A stretch of 64,000 nt of DNA from an uncultured Pelagibacteraceae bacterium (GCA_902555435.1 CACDRL010000001.1:219345-283344); one strand, 5' to 3'. Positions 28,055 to 37,252 are shown, counted from the stretch's first letter. Numbers and translations: made by a program. Notes: a model not told the origin generated them from the sequence alone.

Positions 28055-30013
28055 TTGAGTAAAATACATAACGATTTAGCAAATTGTATCAGATTTTTAT
28101 CTATTGATGCAGTTCAAAAAGCTAATTCTGGTCACCCTGGGATGCCAATGGGTATGGCAGACGTTGCAACCGTACTTTTTAGGCATTTTTTAAAATTCAA
28201 TCCGCAAAATCCAAATTGGATAAATAGAGATAGATTTGTTTTATCAGCCGGACATGGTTCAATGCTTCTTTATTCTTTGTTGTATTTGACTGGTTATAAA
28301 AGTATTTCGTTAAATTCGATTAAAAAGTTTAGACAACTAAACTCTATTTGTGCAGGTCATCCAGAGTATCATCCAAAAACTGGAATTGAGACAACCACTG
28401 GTCCACTTGGACAAGGAATAGCTAATGCAGTTGGATTTGCAATAGCTGAGGAAGTACTCAAAAACAAAATAGGTAAAAATCTAATTAATCATAAAACTTA
28501 TGTTCTAGCTGGCGATGGTTGCTTGATGGAAGGTATTAGTCACGAAGCAATGAGTTTAGCTGGTCACTTAAAATTAAAAAATTTGGTGATGCTTTTCGAT
28601 AATAATAATATTTCAATAGATGGTCCAACAAGTCTTGCTGTGTCAGATAATTTTAAAAAAAGATTTCAAAGCTATGGATGGGATTACATATTAGTTGACG
28701 GCCACAATGAAAATCAAATTTATAGAGCTTTAAAAAAAGTTCAAAATGCGAAAAAACCAACTGTAATTTCTTGTAAAACAAAAATTGGATATGGTTCTCC
28801 AAATAAATCTGGCAAATCGTCTTCACATGGCAGTCCTTTAGGACTAGATGAAATCAAATTAGTAAGAAAAGCACTTAAGTGGAAATATAAAGCCTTTGAA
28901 ATTCCTAATAAGTTAATGAAGGAATGGAGAGCTATAGGAAACAAGGGTCAGTTAATTGAAAAAAAATGGAACAAGTTAATTAAAAAACATAGTAAAAAAT
29001 TTAGCCTAATCAAAAAAAATAACTTTAGAAATGCTTTAAATTCAGAAAAGAAACTTGCGGTTAAAGAACTTAAAAGCTTGGCAACAAGAAAGTGTTCTGA
29101 GTTAACTTTAAATGCATTAACCAATTCAAATAATAATCTCATTGGTGGTTCTGCAGATTTAGCTGGATCCAACAACACCAAAACAAAAAAACATAAAATT
29201 ATTACACCAGGAAATTTTGATGGAAATTATATTCATTATGGTGTCAGAGAACACGCAATGAGTGGCGTTATGAATGGAATCGCACTACATAGTAATTTTA
29301 TTCCTTATGGTGGAACCTTTTTAATATTTTCTGACTACTGTAAACCTTCAATAAGATTATCAGCTCTAATGCAACAAAGAGTTATTTATGTAATGACACA
29401 TGATTCTATTGGCTTAGGTGAAGATGGGCCGACACATCAACCAATTGAGCAATTATCTGGTTTAAGATCAATTCCAAACCTAAATGTTTTTAGACCTGCA
29501 GACAGAATTGAAACAATTGAATGCTGGGAGCATGCATTAAAAACTGTAAAAACTCCAAGTGTTTTATCCCTAACAAGACAAAATTTAGACCCGATTAGAA
29601 AAAAATATTCCTCAAATAATAAATCTTCACTTGGTGCTTATGAAGTTCTCAGAACTAATAAAAAAATTAAACTAACAATTTTAGCAAGTGGTTCAGAAGT
29701 AAATCTTGCAATCGAGGCAAGTCATAAACTTGCCAAAGATAAAATTTATTCTAAAGTTATTTCGGTACCTTGTATGGAACTCTTTGATAAACAAAGTAAA
29801 TCTTATAAAAATAAAATACTAAATGAAACCAAAAATAAAATCTCTATAGAAGCTGGTTCAAGTGATTGTTGGAAAAAGTATGTTGGAGAAAATGGAAAAA
29901 ATTTTGGAATTAATGGATTTGGTAAAAGTGCACCATTTAAAGAAATATATAAATTTTTTGGGCTTACAAAAGAAAATATAACTAGCAAATCAAAAAAATT
30001 CATTAATAATTAA
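28055..30013 (+). CDS. tkt: Transketolase
   Basis: This thiamine-diphosphate enzyme of the non-oxidative pentose phosphate pathway moves two-carbon units between sugar phosphates. The 652-aa protein has SGHPGMPMGMAD near the N terminus, LSAGHGSMLLYSLLYL, the ThDP motif GDGCLMEGISHEAMSLAG near 154-171, and THDSIGLGEDGPTHQPIEQL in the pyrimidine domain. The start is TTG at 28055, supported by AGGA five bases upstream. It leads the tkt-gap-pgk-fba cluster; gap follows after two bases. Confidence 0.96.
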   Translation: MSKIHNDLANCIRFLSIDAVQKANSGHPGMPMGMADVATVLFRHFLKFNPQNPNWINRDRFVLSAGHGSMLLYSLLYLTGYKSISLNSIKKFRQLNSICAGHPEYHPKTGIETTTGPLGQGIANAVGFAIAEEVLKNKIGKNLINHKTYVLAGDGCLMEGISHEAMSLAGHLKLKNLVMLFDNNNISIDGPTSLAVSDNFKKRFQSYGWDYILVDGHNENQIYRALKKVQNAKKPTVISCKTKIGYGSPNKSGKSSSHGSPLGLDEIKLVRKALKWKYKAFEIPNKLMKEWRAIGNKGQLIEKKWNKLIKKHSKKFSLIKKNNFRNALNSEKKLAVKELKSLATRKCSELTLNALTNSNNNLIGGSADLAGSNNTKTKKHKIITPGNFDGNYIHYGVREHAMSGVMNGIALHSNFIPYGGTFLIFSDYCKPSIRLSALMQQRVIYVMTHDSIGLGEDGPTHQPIEQLSGLRSIPNLNVFRPADRIETIECWEHALKTVKTPSVLSLTRQNLDPIRKKYSSNNKSSLGAYEVLRTNKKIKLTILASGSEVNLAIEASHKLAKDKIYSKVISVPCMELFDKQSKSYKNKILNETKNKISIEAGSSDCWKKYVGENGKNFGINGFGKSAPFKEIYKFFGLTKENITSKSKKFINN

Positions 30014-30015
30014 TT

Positions 30016-31023
30016 ATGACAATAAAGGTTGGAATAAATGGAATGGGTAGAATTGGTCGAATGGTAATAAGATCAATAATAGAAAACGAAAACAAAAATA
30101 TAAAAATTCAACACATAAATAATAGATCAAATTCTGAGGCTACCTGTACATTGATAAAATATGATTCAATACATGGTAAATTTAATGCTAATTTAGATTT
30201 TGATGAAAATCACTTAATAATAAATAATAAAAAAATTACATTTTCTCAGGAATCTAATATTGAAAATATAGACTGGAAAAAATTTGATGTTGATTATGTT
30301 TTTGAATGTACGGGAAAATTTAACTCTAAAGAAAAACTTTTAGCTCACATTCAAAATGGAGCAAAAAAAGTAATTGTATCAGCACCATGTAAAGACGCAG
30401 ATAAAACAATTGTATTTGGTGTAAACGAAAAAGATATAACCAGTGAAGATCAAATAATCTCAGCAGCATCTTGCACCACAAACTGTTTAGCTCCAGTTGT
30501 GCATACGCTAAATGAAAATTTTGAAATTGAAAAAGGTTTTATGACTACTATTCACGCCTTTACAAGTGATCAAAGAATTTTAGATAATTCTCATAAAGAC
30601 CCAAGAAGAGCAAGAGCCGCGAGTCAATCAATTGTCCCAACATCTACTGGTGCCTCAAAAGCAATTGGTGAAATAATTCCAAGCTTGAAAGGGAAATTAG
30701 AGGGAGTTGCAATGAGAGTACCTACACCAAATGTTTCACTTGTAGAATTAGTTTTCTGTACGAAAAAAAATATCAATAAAGAAAATATAAATAAATCATT
30801 TGAATTAGCGTCTAAAAATAATTTAAAAAATGTATTAGAAATCACTCATGAGAAATTAGTATCAATTGATTTTAACCATAACCCTGCATCAGCCATTGTT
30901 GATGGATCACTTACTAATGTTGTTGGAGATAATATGGGTAAAATTTCAGCCTGGTATGATAATGAATGGGGTTTTTCAAATCGTATGTGTGATATTGCAG
31001 AATTTATTCATCAAAATTCTTAA
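30016..31023 (+). CDS. gap: Glyceraldehyde-3-phosphate dehydrogenase
   Basis: It interconverts glyceraldehyde-3-phosphate and 1,3-bisphosphoglycerate. The 335-aa protein has NGMGRIGRM near the start, the catalytic SAASCTTNCLAP (Cys153) and WYDNEWGFSNRM near the end. The residues after the second strand read HINNRSN (33-39), so Asn36 replaces the aspartate that normally holds the NAD ribose. NADP use, or dual use, is therefore likely and would suit gluconeogenic or reductive flux. The pgk ATG shares one base with its stop. Confidence 0.95.
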   Translation: MTIKVGINGMGRIGRMVIRSIIENENKNIKIQHINNRSNSEATCTLIKYDSIHGKFNANLDFDENHLIINNKKITFSQESNIENIDWKKFDVDYVFECTGKFNSKEKLLAHIQNGAKKVIVSAPCKDADKTIVFGVNEKDITSEDQIISAASCTTNCLAPVVHTLNENFEIEKGFMTTIHAFTSDQRILDNSHKDPRRARAASQSIVPTSTGASKAIGEIIPSLKGKLEGVAMRVPTPNVSLVELVFCTKKNINKENINKSFELASKNNLKNVLEITHEKLVSIDFNHNPASAIVDGSLTNVVGDNMGKISAWYDNEWGFSNRMCDIAEFIHQNS

Positions 31024-32198
31024 TGCAAAGTGTTTCTGAACTAACCAACCTTCGAGGTAAAAAAGTTATTTTAAGATTGGATTTAAATGTCCCTCTAAAG
31101 AATGGTGAGATAACAGACACAACAAGAATTGATAAAGTTCTTCCAACAATTGAATTTTTGTTAAAGCAAAATTCAAAAATAATTATCTTATCTCATGTTG
31201 GTCGACCGAAAGGAAAGGTAATAAGAGATCTTTCTTTAAAACCAATACAAGAGGATATAGAAAAAAAATTAAATGAGAAAATAAATCTTATTGAAAAAAA
31301 TATTTATGAGATAAAAAAAGACATACTTAATAATTTTAATGAAAAAATTTTATTAATTGAAAATATTAGATTTTACCCAGAAGAGGAAAAAAATGATACT
31401 AATTTTGCAAAACATTTGGCAAGTTTAGGTGATATTTATGTAAATGATGCTTTTTCATGCTCACATAGAGCTCACACGTCTGTTTGTGAAATTTCAAAAT
31501 TTTTACCATCTTTTTCAGGATTACAACTAGATTTAGAGATAAATGCATTAAAAAAAATTACATCTAACATAACTAAACCTGTTACTTGCATAATAGGAGG
31601 ATCTAAAATTTCTACTAAAATTAATATTATAAAAAACTTAATTTCAAAATTTGATAACATAGTGATTGTGGGTGCAATGGCGAATAACTTAATTGAATAC
31701 AATGGATACAGCATTGGAAAATCTCTTAAGGAACAAAATGTTAATTCTATAGTTAATGAAATACTCTCATATTCAAAAGAAAAAAATTGTAAAATAATTT
31801 TTCCAGAAGATGTGGTAGTGGCCAATGATTTAAATGGTCAGCCTAAAACTAAAGAATTAAATCAAATTCAATTAGATGAAATGATTTTGGATATAGGTCC
31901 AAAAACTGTTGAAAGTATATGTAATATTATAGATAATACAAATACCATATTATGGAACGGTCCTGCTGGTTATTTTGAGAATCCTAATTTTGCAAATGGA
32001 AGTAATGAAATTGCAAAAAAAATAGTTAAAAAAAATAAAGAAAATAAAATTTACTCTGTTGTGGGTGGTGGGGATACTGTTTCATTAATTAACTCTTTAA
32101 ATGTTGCTAAAAACTTTAATTTTGTTTCAACTGCAGGTGGAGCATTTTTAGAATATCTTGAAGGAAAGAAACTTCCTGGTATAAGCGCCTTAAATTAG
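31023..32198 (+). CDS. pgk: Phosphoglycerate kinase
   Basis: It transfers phosphate between 1,3-bisphosphoglycerate and ADP. The 391-aa monomer has the family signature VILRLDLNVPLKNGEITD near residues 15-32, LSHVGRPKG, LLIENIRFYPEEEKND, and the C-terminal nucleotide region WNGPAGYFENPNFANGS and VVGGGDTVSL. It is translationally coupled to gap (TAATG) and followed after one base by fba, forming a compact operon of lower glycolysis/gluconeogenesis. Confidence 0.97.
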   Translation: MQSVSELTNLRGKKVILRLDLNVPLKNGEITDTTRIDKVLPTIEFLLKQNSKIIILSHVGRPKGKVIRDLSLKPIQEDIEKKLNEKINLIEKNIYEIKKDILNNFNEKILLIENIRFYPEEEKNDTNFAKHLASLGDIYVNDAFSCSHRAHTSVCEISKFLPSFSGLQLDLEINALKKITSNITKPVTCIIGGSKISTKINIIKNLISKFDNIVIVGAMANNLIEYNGYSIGKSLKEQNVNSIVNEILSYSKEKNCKIIFPEDVVVANDLNGQPKTKELNQIQLDEMILDIGPKTVESICNIIDNTNTILWNGPAGYFENPNFANGSNEIAKKIVKKNKENKIYSVVGGGDTVSLINSLNVAKNFNFVSTAGGAFLEYLEGKKLPGISALN

Positions 32199-32199
32199 A

Positions 32200-33210
32200 A
32201 TGTCAGAATTGAATAAAATTGCTCTTAAAATACTTTCAAATGGCAAAGGAATACTTGCGGCAGATGAAAGTAATGGAACTATGACAAAAAGACTTGAGGC
32301 TGTTAATGTTGAGTCTACACCAAAAAACAGACTCGCTTTTAGAGAAACCCTTTTTAGTTCAGAGAGTATGAAAGATTGTATAGGTGGTGTGATTTTATAC
32401 GATGAAACGATAAACCAAATTTCAAATTCAGGTAAATCAATTCCTGAATTAATTTCTGCTAGTGGAGCAGTCCCAGGAATTAAAGTAGATACTGGTGCAA
32501 AGAATTTGGCAAACTCTCCTGAAGAAAAAATTACTGAAGGACTGGACGGATTAAGAGAAAGATTAAAAAAATACTATGAGCTTGGTGCAAGATTTACAAA
32601 ATGGAGAGGTGTTTACTCCATAGGCAATAAATATCCTAGTAAACTTGCAATTCATTCCAATGCTCATGCACTTGCAAGATATGCCGCGTTAGTACAAGAA
32701 TGTGAAATGGTTCCTATAGTTGAGCCAGAAGTTTTGATGGAAGGTGATCATTCTGCAGATGAATGTTTAAAAAAAACATCAGAAGTTATAAAAAAATGCT
32801 TTGAAGAATTAATTATACATAAAATTGATTTATCAGGGATTATTTTAAAACCAAATATGATTTTAGCCGGAAGTAATTCAAAAAATAAACTTTCTAATGA
32901 AGAGGTTTCAAATAAAACACTTGAATGTCTAAAAAATTCAGTACCGACAGAAGTCCCGGGAATTGCTTTTTTGTCAGGAGGCCAATCTGAAGTAGAAGCA
33001 ACAGAGAATTTAAATTTAATTAGCAAAAACAATAGTGCAAATTTTATTGTTACCTATTCATACGGTAGAGCCTTACAACAAAGTGCTCTTAAATTTTGGT
33101 CTAAAGATATCACTAAAATCAACGAAACACAGAATATTTTTAATCATAGAGCTAGAATGTGTACTTTAGCTGCTCAAGGAAAATGGACTAGCGATCTTGA
33201 GAATAAATAA
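32200..33210 (+). CDS. fba: Fructose-bisphosphate aldolase, class I
   Basis: This metal-independent Schiff-base aldolase splits or forms fructose-1,6-bisphosphate. The 336-aa protein has ILAADESNGTMTKRL near residues 19-33, the KWRGVYSIG segment, VEPEVLMEGDH, the Schiff-base region IILKPNMILAGS and GIAFLSGGQSEVEAT. These are eukaryote-like class I features, unlike the zinc class II enzyme of many bacteria. It is the fourth gene of the tkt-gap-pgk-fba operon, and its last 14 bases overlap the proposed start of thiE. Confidence 0.95.
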   Translation: MSELNKIALKILSNGKGILAADESNGTMTKRLEAVNVESTPKNRLAFRETLFSSESMKDCIGGVILYDETINQISNSGKSIPELISASGAVPGIKVDTGAKNLANSPEEKITEGLDGLRERLKKYYELGARFTKWRGVYSIGNKYPSKLAIHSNAHALARYAALVQECEMVPIVEPEVLMEGDHSADECLKKTSEVIKKCFEELIIHKIDLSGIILKPNMILAGSNSKNKLSNEEVSNKTLECLKNSVPTEVPGIAFLSGGQSEVEATENLNLISKNNSANFIVTYSYGRALQQSALKFWSKDITKINETQNIFNHRARMCTLAAQGKWTSDLENK

Positions 33211-33811
33211 AAAAAAATTTATTTATCTTATCTCCCCAAATAAAATAACAAAGAATTTTTACCAGATGCTCAATGAGGTATTAAAATCTGGTAAAATAAG
33301 TTTTTTTCAAATGAGATTTAAAAAATATTCTTTTGAAAAAAAAATTTTGATAGGAAAAAAAATCAGACATTTGTGTAAAAAAAGTAATGTAAAATTTATT
33401 GTTAACGATGACCCAACTCTTGCTAAAAAACTAAACGCTGATGGATGTCATTTGGGACAAAAAGATATGAATATTAAAGATGCCAAAAAAATAATAGGAG
33501 GTAAAATTATTGGAATAACCTGTCATAACTCAATTAAACTAGCAAAAGAAGCAATTAAAAATAAGGCTAATTACATTGCATTTGGTGCTTTTTTTCCGAC
33601 AAAAACAAAAAAAGCTAAATGTAAATCCAACATAAAAACTTTAAATAAAGCAAAGAAATTAACAAATATTCCTATTGTAGCTATTGGTGGAATAACAAAC
33701 AAAAACTATAAAAAACTTTTATTGAACAATGCAAATTTTTTAGCTATCTCAGGCTACATTTGGAATAATAAAAAATATAAACCTATCGAAGCTATAGAAA
33801 ATTTAAAATGA
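33197..33811 (+). CDS. thiE: Thiamine-phosphate synthase
   Basis: It joins HMP-diphosphate and thiazole phosphate into thiamine phosphate. The roughly 204-aa TIM barrel has the motifs FFQMRFKKYS, FIVNDDPTLAKKLNADG followed by CHLGQKDM, and GAFFPTKTKK, then IVAIGGITNKNY. The only suitable start is TTG at 33197, inside the end of fba. It lacks a nearby Shine-Dalgarno, and some N-terminal residues may be untranslated. The gene runs into efp by an ATGA overlap. With thiD it completes the HMP branch, and it supplies the cofactor for Tkt and Dxs. Confidence 0.85.
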   Translation: MRINKKKFIYLISPNKITKNFYQMLNEVLKSGKISFFQMRFKKYSFEKKILIGKKIRHLCKKSNVKFIVNDDPTLAKKLNADGCHLGQKDMNIKDAKKIIGGKIIGITCHNSIKLAKEAIKNKANYIAFGAFFPTKTKKAKCKSNIKTLNKAKKLTNIPIVAIGGITNKNYKKLLLNNANFLAISGYIWNNKKYKPIEAIENLK

Positions 33812-34368
33812 AAATTAATGCAAGTGAAATTAGAGTTGGGATGCTTTTAGAATATAAAAATGATTTATGGCAAGTTCTAAAAACACAACATGTAAAACCT
33901 GGTAAAGGAGGTGCATTTGCACAAGTAGAAATGAAAAGTGTTGGTAAAAATACTAAACTAAATGAAAGATTTAGATCAAGCGAAACTGTTGAAAAAGCAT
34001 CACTAGATGAAAATAAATACAATTATCTTTATGAAGATGATGTTAATTATTTTTTTATGGAACCAAAAACTTTTGAACAAATTGAAATTAAAAAAGAAAT
34101 TATTGGAGACCAGGGAAAATTATTAACTGAAAATCTTGAGGTATCTGTAAGCTTTTATGATGAAAATCCAATTTCGGTTGAATTACCAAACCAAGTACAA
34201 TGTAAAATAGAAACTACTGATGCTGCATTAAAAGGACAAACAGTATCTTCATCATACAAACCAGCAACTCTAGATAATGGTTTAAAAATTCAAGTTCCAC
34301 CATTTATAGAAGCAGGTGATGAGGTTATTGTTGATACTCGAAATCTAGAGTACGTAAAAAAGATTTAA
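33808..34368 (+). CDS. efp: Elongation factor P
   Basis: EF-P relieves ribosome stalling at polyproline. The 186-aa protein has three beta-barrel domains, with the KOW-like first domain MKINASEIRVGMLLEYKN and the tip loop HVKPGKGGAF, in which Lys33 is the residue modified in many bacteria. It ends with the C-terminal signature YKPATLDNGLKIQVPPFI. It overlaps thiE by 4 nt and is followed one base later by suhB. Whether EpmA/EpmB modify it cannot be seen here. Confidence 0.96.
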   Translation: MKINASEIRVGMLLEYKNDLWQVLKTQHVKPGKGGAFAQVEMKSVGKNTKLNERFRSSETVEKASLDENKYNYLYEDDVNYFFMEPKTFEQIEIKKEIIGDQGKLLTENLEVSVSFYDENPISVELPNQVQCKIETTDAALKGQTVSSSYKPATLDNGLKIQVPPFIEAGDEVIVDTRNLEYVKKI

Positions 34369-34369
34369 A

Positions 34370-35110
34370 ATGATATCAATATCATCAAATCTTAACTTAA
34401 TGATAAAAGCTGCTGAAAAAGCCTCTAAATCTGTAATTCGTGATTTTGGAGAAGTTGAAAAATTACAAGTTTCAAAAAAAGGTCCTAGAGACTTCGTTAC
34501 AAAAACTGACAAACTTGTAGAAAAAATAATAATTGACGAGCTTAGTAAAAGTAAAAAAAATTATTCTTTTCTTTCTGAAGAAATTGGATCAATTAAAAAC
34601 AAAGATAGGGAAAATATCTGGATAATTGATCCGATAGATGGGACTACAAATTTTCTTCATGGTATTCCTCATTTTGCAATATGTATTGCATTAGAGTCTA
34701 ATCAAGAAATAATAAGTGGACTAATTTATGATCCAATAAAAGATGAAATGTTTTTTGCTGAGAAAAATAAGGGTGCATTCTTAAATAATCACAGATTAAG
34801 AGTATCAAATAAAAATTCAATTGAAGACTGCTTATTTTCTAGTAATCATGAAGGTGTTAAATTCAGTAACCTTAATATGAGATATAGCGGTTGTGCTGCT
34901 TTAGATTTAGCGTATGTTTCGTCCGGAAGACTTGATGGTTTTTTTCATAATAAAATTAATTTATGGGACATCGCCGCAGGAGCTCTTTTGGTAGAAGAGG
35001 CGGGTGGAATAATAAATAACATCAAAGATTATAAAAATGATGATATAAATATCAGAGCTGCAAGCAGTGTTATTTACGATGAAATGATTAAAAATCTTAA
35101 GGACTTCTAG
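34370..35110 (+). CDS. suhB: Inositol-1-monophosphatase family protein
   Basis: This Mg-dependent sugar-phosphate phosphatase belongs to the SuhB/IMPase group. The 246-aa protein has the metal ligands in FLSEEIGS, WIIDPIDGTTNFLHG and the C-terminal LWDIAAGALLVEEAGG. SuhB can also act with ribosomal antitermination complexes in E. coli, so the biochemical role here is not fixed by sequence. It follows efp in the same transcription unit. An AT-rich gap of 145 bases separates it from the next gene. Confidence 0.9.
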   Translation: MISISSNLNLMIKAAEKASKSVIRDFGEVEKLQVSKKGPRDFVTKTDKLVEKIIIDELSKSKKNYSFLSEEIGSIKNKDRENIWIIDPIDGTTNFLHGIPHFAICIALESNQEIISGLIYDPIKDEMFFAEKNKGAFLNNHRLRVSNKNSIEDCLFSSNHEGVKFSNLNMRYSGCAALDLAYVSSGRLDGFFHNKINLWDIAAGALLVEEAGGIINNIKDYKNDDINIRAASSVIYDEMIKNLKDF

Positions 35111-35255
35111 CCTAATTATTATATAAAAAAAATTATTATTAATTTACCAAGCCATCATATTATTTATTTTTGAAATTAAATTTTGATAACTTTAAATTAA
35201 ATAATTTTAAACATTTAATATTGCTTAATTTCATCAACTATATAAAGTAAAATTA

Positions 35256-36257
35256 ATGAAAAAAAAAAATTCTGATGAAATAGACTTAATTGATATCTTC
35301 ATAGTTATTAAACAAAATTTTATTAAAGTTTTGTTGATAACAATCGTTTTCATATTTTTAATGTTTATTTATCTTATTTCTCAAAAATCAGAACAAATAA
35401 GCTATACAGCAAAAACAAAAATATTGCCTATTTCTACTTTTGATGTTTCGGATTATTCAGCTTACAACAGTTATTTGAAAGAGTATTCTTTAAAAAAACA
35501 ATATAAATTATTCAAGAAAAATGAAGGAGATTCAAATATTGCATTTAATATAGGAACACCAAATTTAATTGATAACTTTAATTTAATTAACAAAAAAATT
35601 CTTTTGGATTTATTTATTGATAAACTGAAAGAAAGAGAAATTTTCATTGAGGCAATTAAAAAATTTGATTTAGTAAACGAGGAAAATTTCCAATTTCAAT
35701 CAGAATATGAAAATAAAGTTAGAGAAATAGCAAATAGAATTAATATTATAAATTATACAAATGAACCAAGTTTAATTCCTGATTGGAATTTAGTTTTTCA
35801 AGTTACTAATAAAGACAAATGGGATTCATTTTTATATTATGTTGAGGATAAAACAAATGAAGAAGTTAGAAAATATTTAATTGAAAATTTTAATAGATTA
35901 GTTTCACATGAAAATAACTTAAAAAACTATAAAATAGAAGATCTCGATGTTTTAATCCAAAACAATCAGAGTGATTCAAAATTACAAGAAAAATTATTAA
36001 AAGATAAAAAAATGATGATTACCGACCAAAGCATGAAAAGACTGCAAAACTTATTTATTACAACTCCATTATTGGATAAAGAAAAATTTTATGCTTCTAA
36101 ATTGATAGTTCATTCAACTGAATACAATATTAAAACACAACAAACATCAAAGAAAGTATCACTGATCTCCATTGCTATAATTGGTTTTATTTTTGGTATA
36201 ATCTATGTGATTATTTTCAACTCCGTGAAAAATCGAGCAAAAAAGTCTAACCTATAG
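35256..36257 (+). CDS. Wzz-like chain-length determinant / polysaccharide co-polymerase
   Basis: The 333-aa protein has the arrangement of polysaccharide co-polymerases. A short N terminus DEIDLIDIFIVIKQ leads to one membrane helix (about 23-42), then a large, mostly helical periplasmic domain, and a second helix near the C terminus (about 303-324) with a basic tail. Such proteins set O-antigen length. It stands outside the two polysaccharide islands, between suhB and rpmE. The start codon is followed by an 11-A tract that is intact in frame. The call is by topology and the N-terminal Wzz pattern. Confidence 0.7.
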   Translation: MKKKNSDEIDLIDIFIVIKQNFIKVLLITIVFIFLMFIYLISQKSEQISYTAKTKILPISTFDVSDYSAYNSYLKEYSLKKQYKLFKKNEGDSNIAFNIGTPNLIDNFNLINKKILLDLFIDKLKEREIFIEAIKKFDLVNEENFQFQSEYENKVREIANRINIINYTNEPSLIPDWNLVFQVTNKDKWDSFLYYVEDKTNEEVRKYLIENFNRLVSHENNLKNYKIEDLDVLIQNNQSDSKLQEKLLKDKKMMITDQSMKRLQNLFITTPLLDKEKFYASKLIVHSTEYNIKTQQTSKKVSLISIAIIGFIFGIIYVIIFNSVKNRAKKSNL

Positions 36258-36320
36258 TTATATTTAATGGTTTTCATGAAAATTTAGCTACAAATTGTTT
36301 AGTTTGTATAATTTTTCTCT

Positions 36321-36338
36321 TTCAACAAATCTGTTGAA
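36321..36338. repeat. Perfect inverted repeat upstream of rpmE
   Basis: TTCAACA and TGTTGAA flank a four-base centre in the 131-base gap between the Wzz-like gene and rpmE. It lacks a T-run, so it is more like an operator or mRNA hairpin than a terminator. It lies 50 bases before the rpmE ATG. Confidence 0.5.
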
Positions 36339-36388
36339 TTAATAAACTTTTAATTGTGTTAAAAAATTCTTTTGCTATAAAGCTCCGT

Positions 36389-36616
36389 ATGAAAAAAAAT
36401 ATACACCCTAATTACCATAACATAAAAGTTGAGATGACAGATGGCAGCCAATTTGAGACAAAATCTACATGGGGAAAAGAAGGTGAAATCTTAAAACTAG
36501 AAATTGATCCAAAATCTCATGCGGCTTGGACCGGTGGCAAACAAAAATTAATGGACAAAGGTAGAATAAGTAAATTTAACAAAAAATTTCAAAATTTTAA
36601 ATCTAATACAAACTAA
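36389..36616 (+). CDS. rpmE: 50S ribosomal protein L31 (zinc-free form)
   Basis: The 75-aa protein [19 protein letters not shown]... matches L31, with the typical [13 protein letters not shown] and [12 protein letters not shown] segments. It has no cysteine, so it is the C-minus form that does not bind zinc. I start at the ATG at 36389. An upstream in-frame ATG-like extension ([11 protein letters not shown]) has no family match. A TATAAA ends seven bases before this ATG, suggesting a near-leaderless message. The next gene starts immediately after its stop. Confidence 0.93.
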   Translation: MKKNIHPNYHNIKVEMTDGSQFETKSTWGKEGEILKLEIDPKSHAAWTGGKQKLMDKGRISKFNKKFQNFKSNTN

Positions 36617-37183
36617 ATGTCTAATGCTCCACTAATGCCTATGGCAACAGCTGTTTGGCTTGTTGAAAATACAACTCTAACATTTAACCAAATTGCAAAT
36701 TTTTGTAATTTGCATGTTGTAGAAGTTCAGGGTATTGCAGATGGAGAGGTGGCCAAAGGTATAAAGGGCTATAACCCCATAATTGCTGGACAGCTTACAA
36801 GAGAAGAAATTGAGCTTTCAGCAAAAGATGAAACTAGACCCTTGGAAATTAAAAATAATGAAATCAAAATTTCTAATTCAGACAAAAAAATAAAGAAATA
36901 TATTCCAATCTCAAAAAGACAAGACAAGCCAGACTCAGCTTTATGGCTACTCAAGCATCACAACATATTAAAAGATTCACAAATAGCAAAATTAGTTGGA
37001 ATAACAAAAAACTCGGTCACTTCTATTAGAAATAAAAGTTATTGGAATTATAATAATTTAACTGCTAAAGATCCTGTGGCTTTAAATTTATTTTCCCAGA
37101 AAACTCTAGTTGAAGCTTTGGAAAAAGCTGAAAGAAGAATTAAACGAGAAAAAAAACAGAAAGAAAAAGAGAGAGCAATATAA
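36617..37183 (+). CDS. DUF1013 / TrcR-like cell-cycle transcriptional regulator
   Basis: The 188-aa protein begins APLMPMATAVWLVENTTLTF and includes HVVEVQGIADGEV, GYNPIIAGQLTREEIE and a second helix-turn-helix-like part (LLKHHNILKDSQIAKLVG). This is the pattern of DUF1013, a family confined to alphaproteobacteria and named TrcR in Caulobacter. It has a Lys/Glu-rich C-terminal tail. It begins right after the rpmE stop. A role in cell-cycle transcription is inferred from the family. Confidence 0.85.
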   Translation: MSNAPLMPMATAVWLVENTTLTFNQIANFCNLHVVEVQGIADGEVAKGIKGYNPIIAGQLTREEIELSAKDETRPLEIKNNEIKISNSDKKIKKYIPISKRQDKPDSALWLLKHHNILKDSQIAKLVGITKNSVTSIRNKSYWNYNNLTAKDPVALNLFSQKTLVEALEKAERRIKREKKQKEKERAI

Positions 37184-37227
37184 AAGCTTAAAATATAAAT
37201 GAATAAAATAATTAGACATAAAAATAT

Positions 37228-37250
37228 AAAGATGTTAAACAACCATCTTT
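37228..37250 (+). promoter_or_regulatory. Hairpin abutting the rpsU ribosome-binding site
   Basis: AAAGATG (37228-37234) pairs perfectly with CATCTTT (37244-37250) around a nine-base loop. Two bases later comes GGAGG of rpsU. The stem could end transcription from the DUF1013 gene weakly, or sit in the rpsU leader as a translational control element. No long T-run follows, so a control role is as likely as termination. Confidence 0.5.
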
Positions 37251-37252
37251 TT

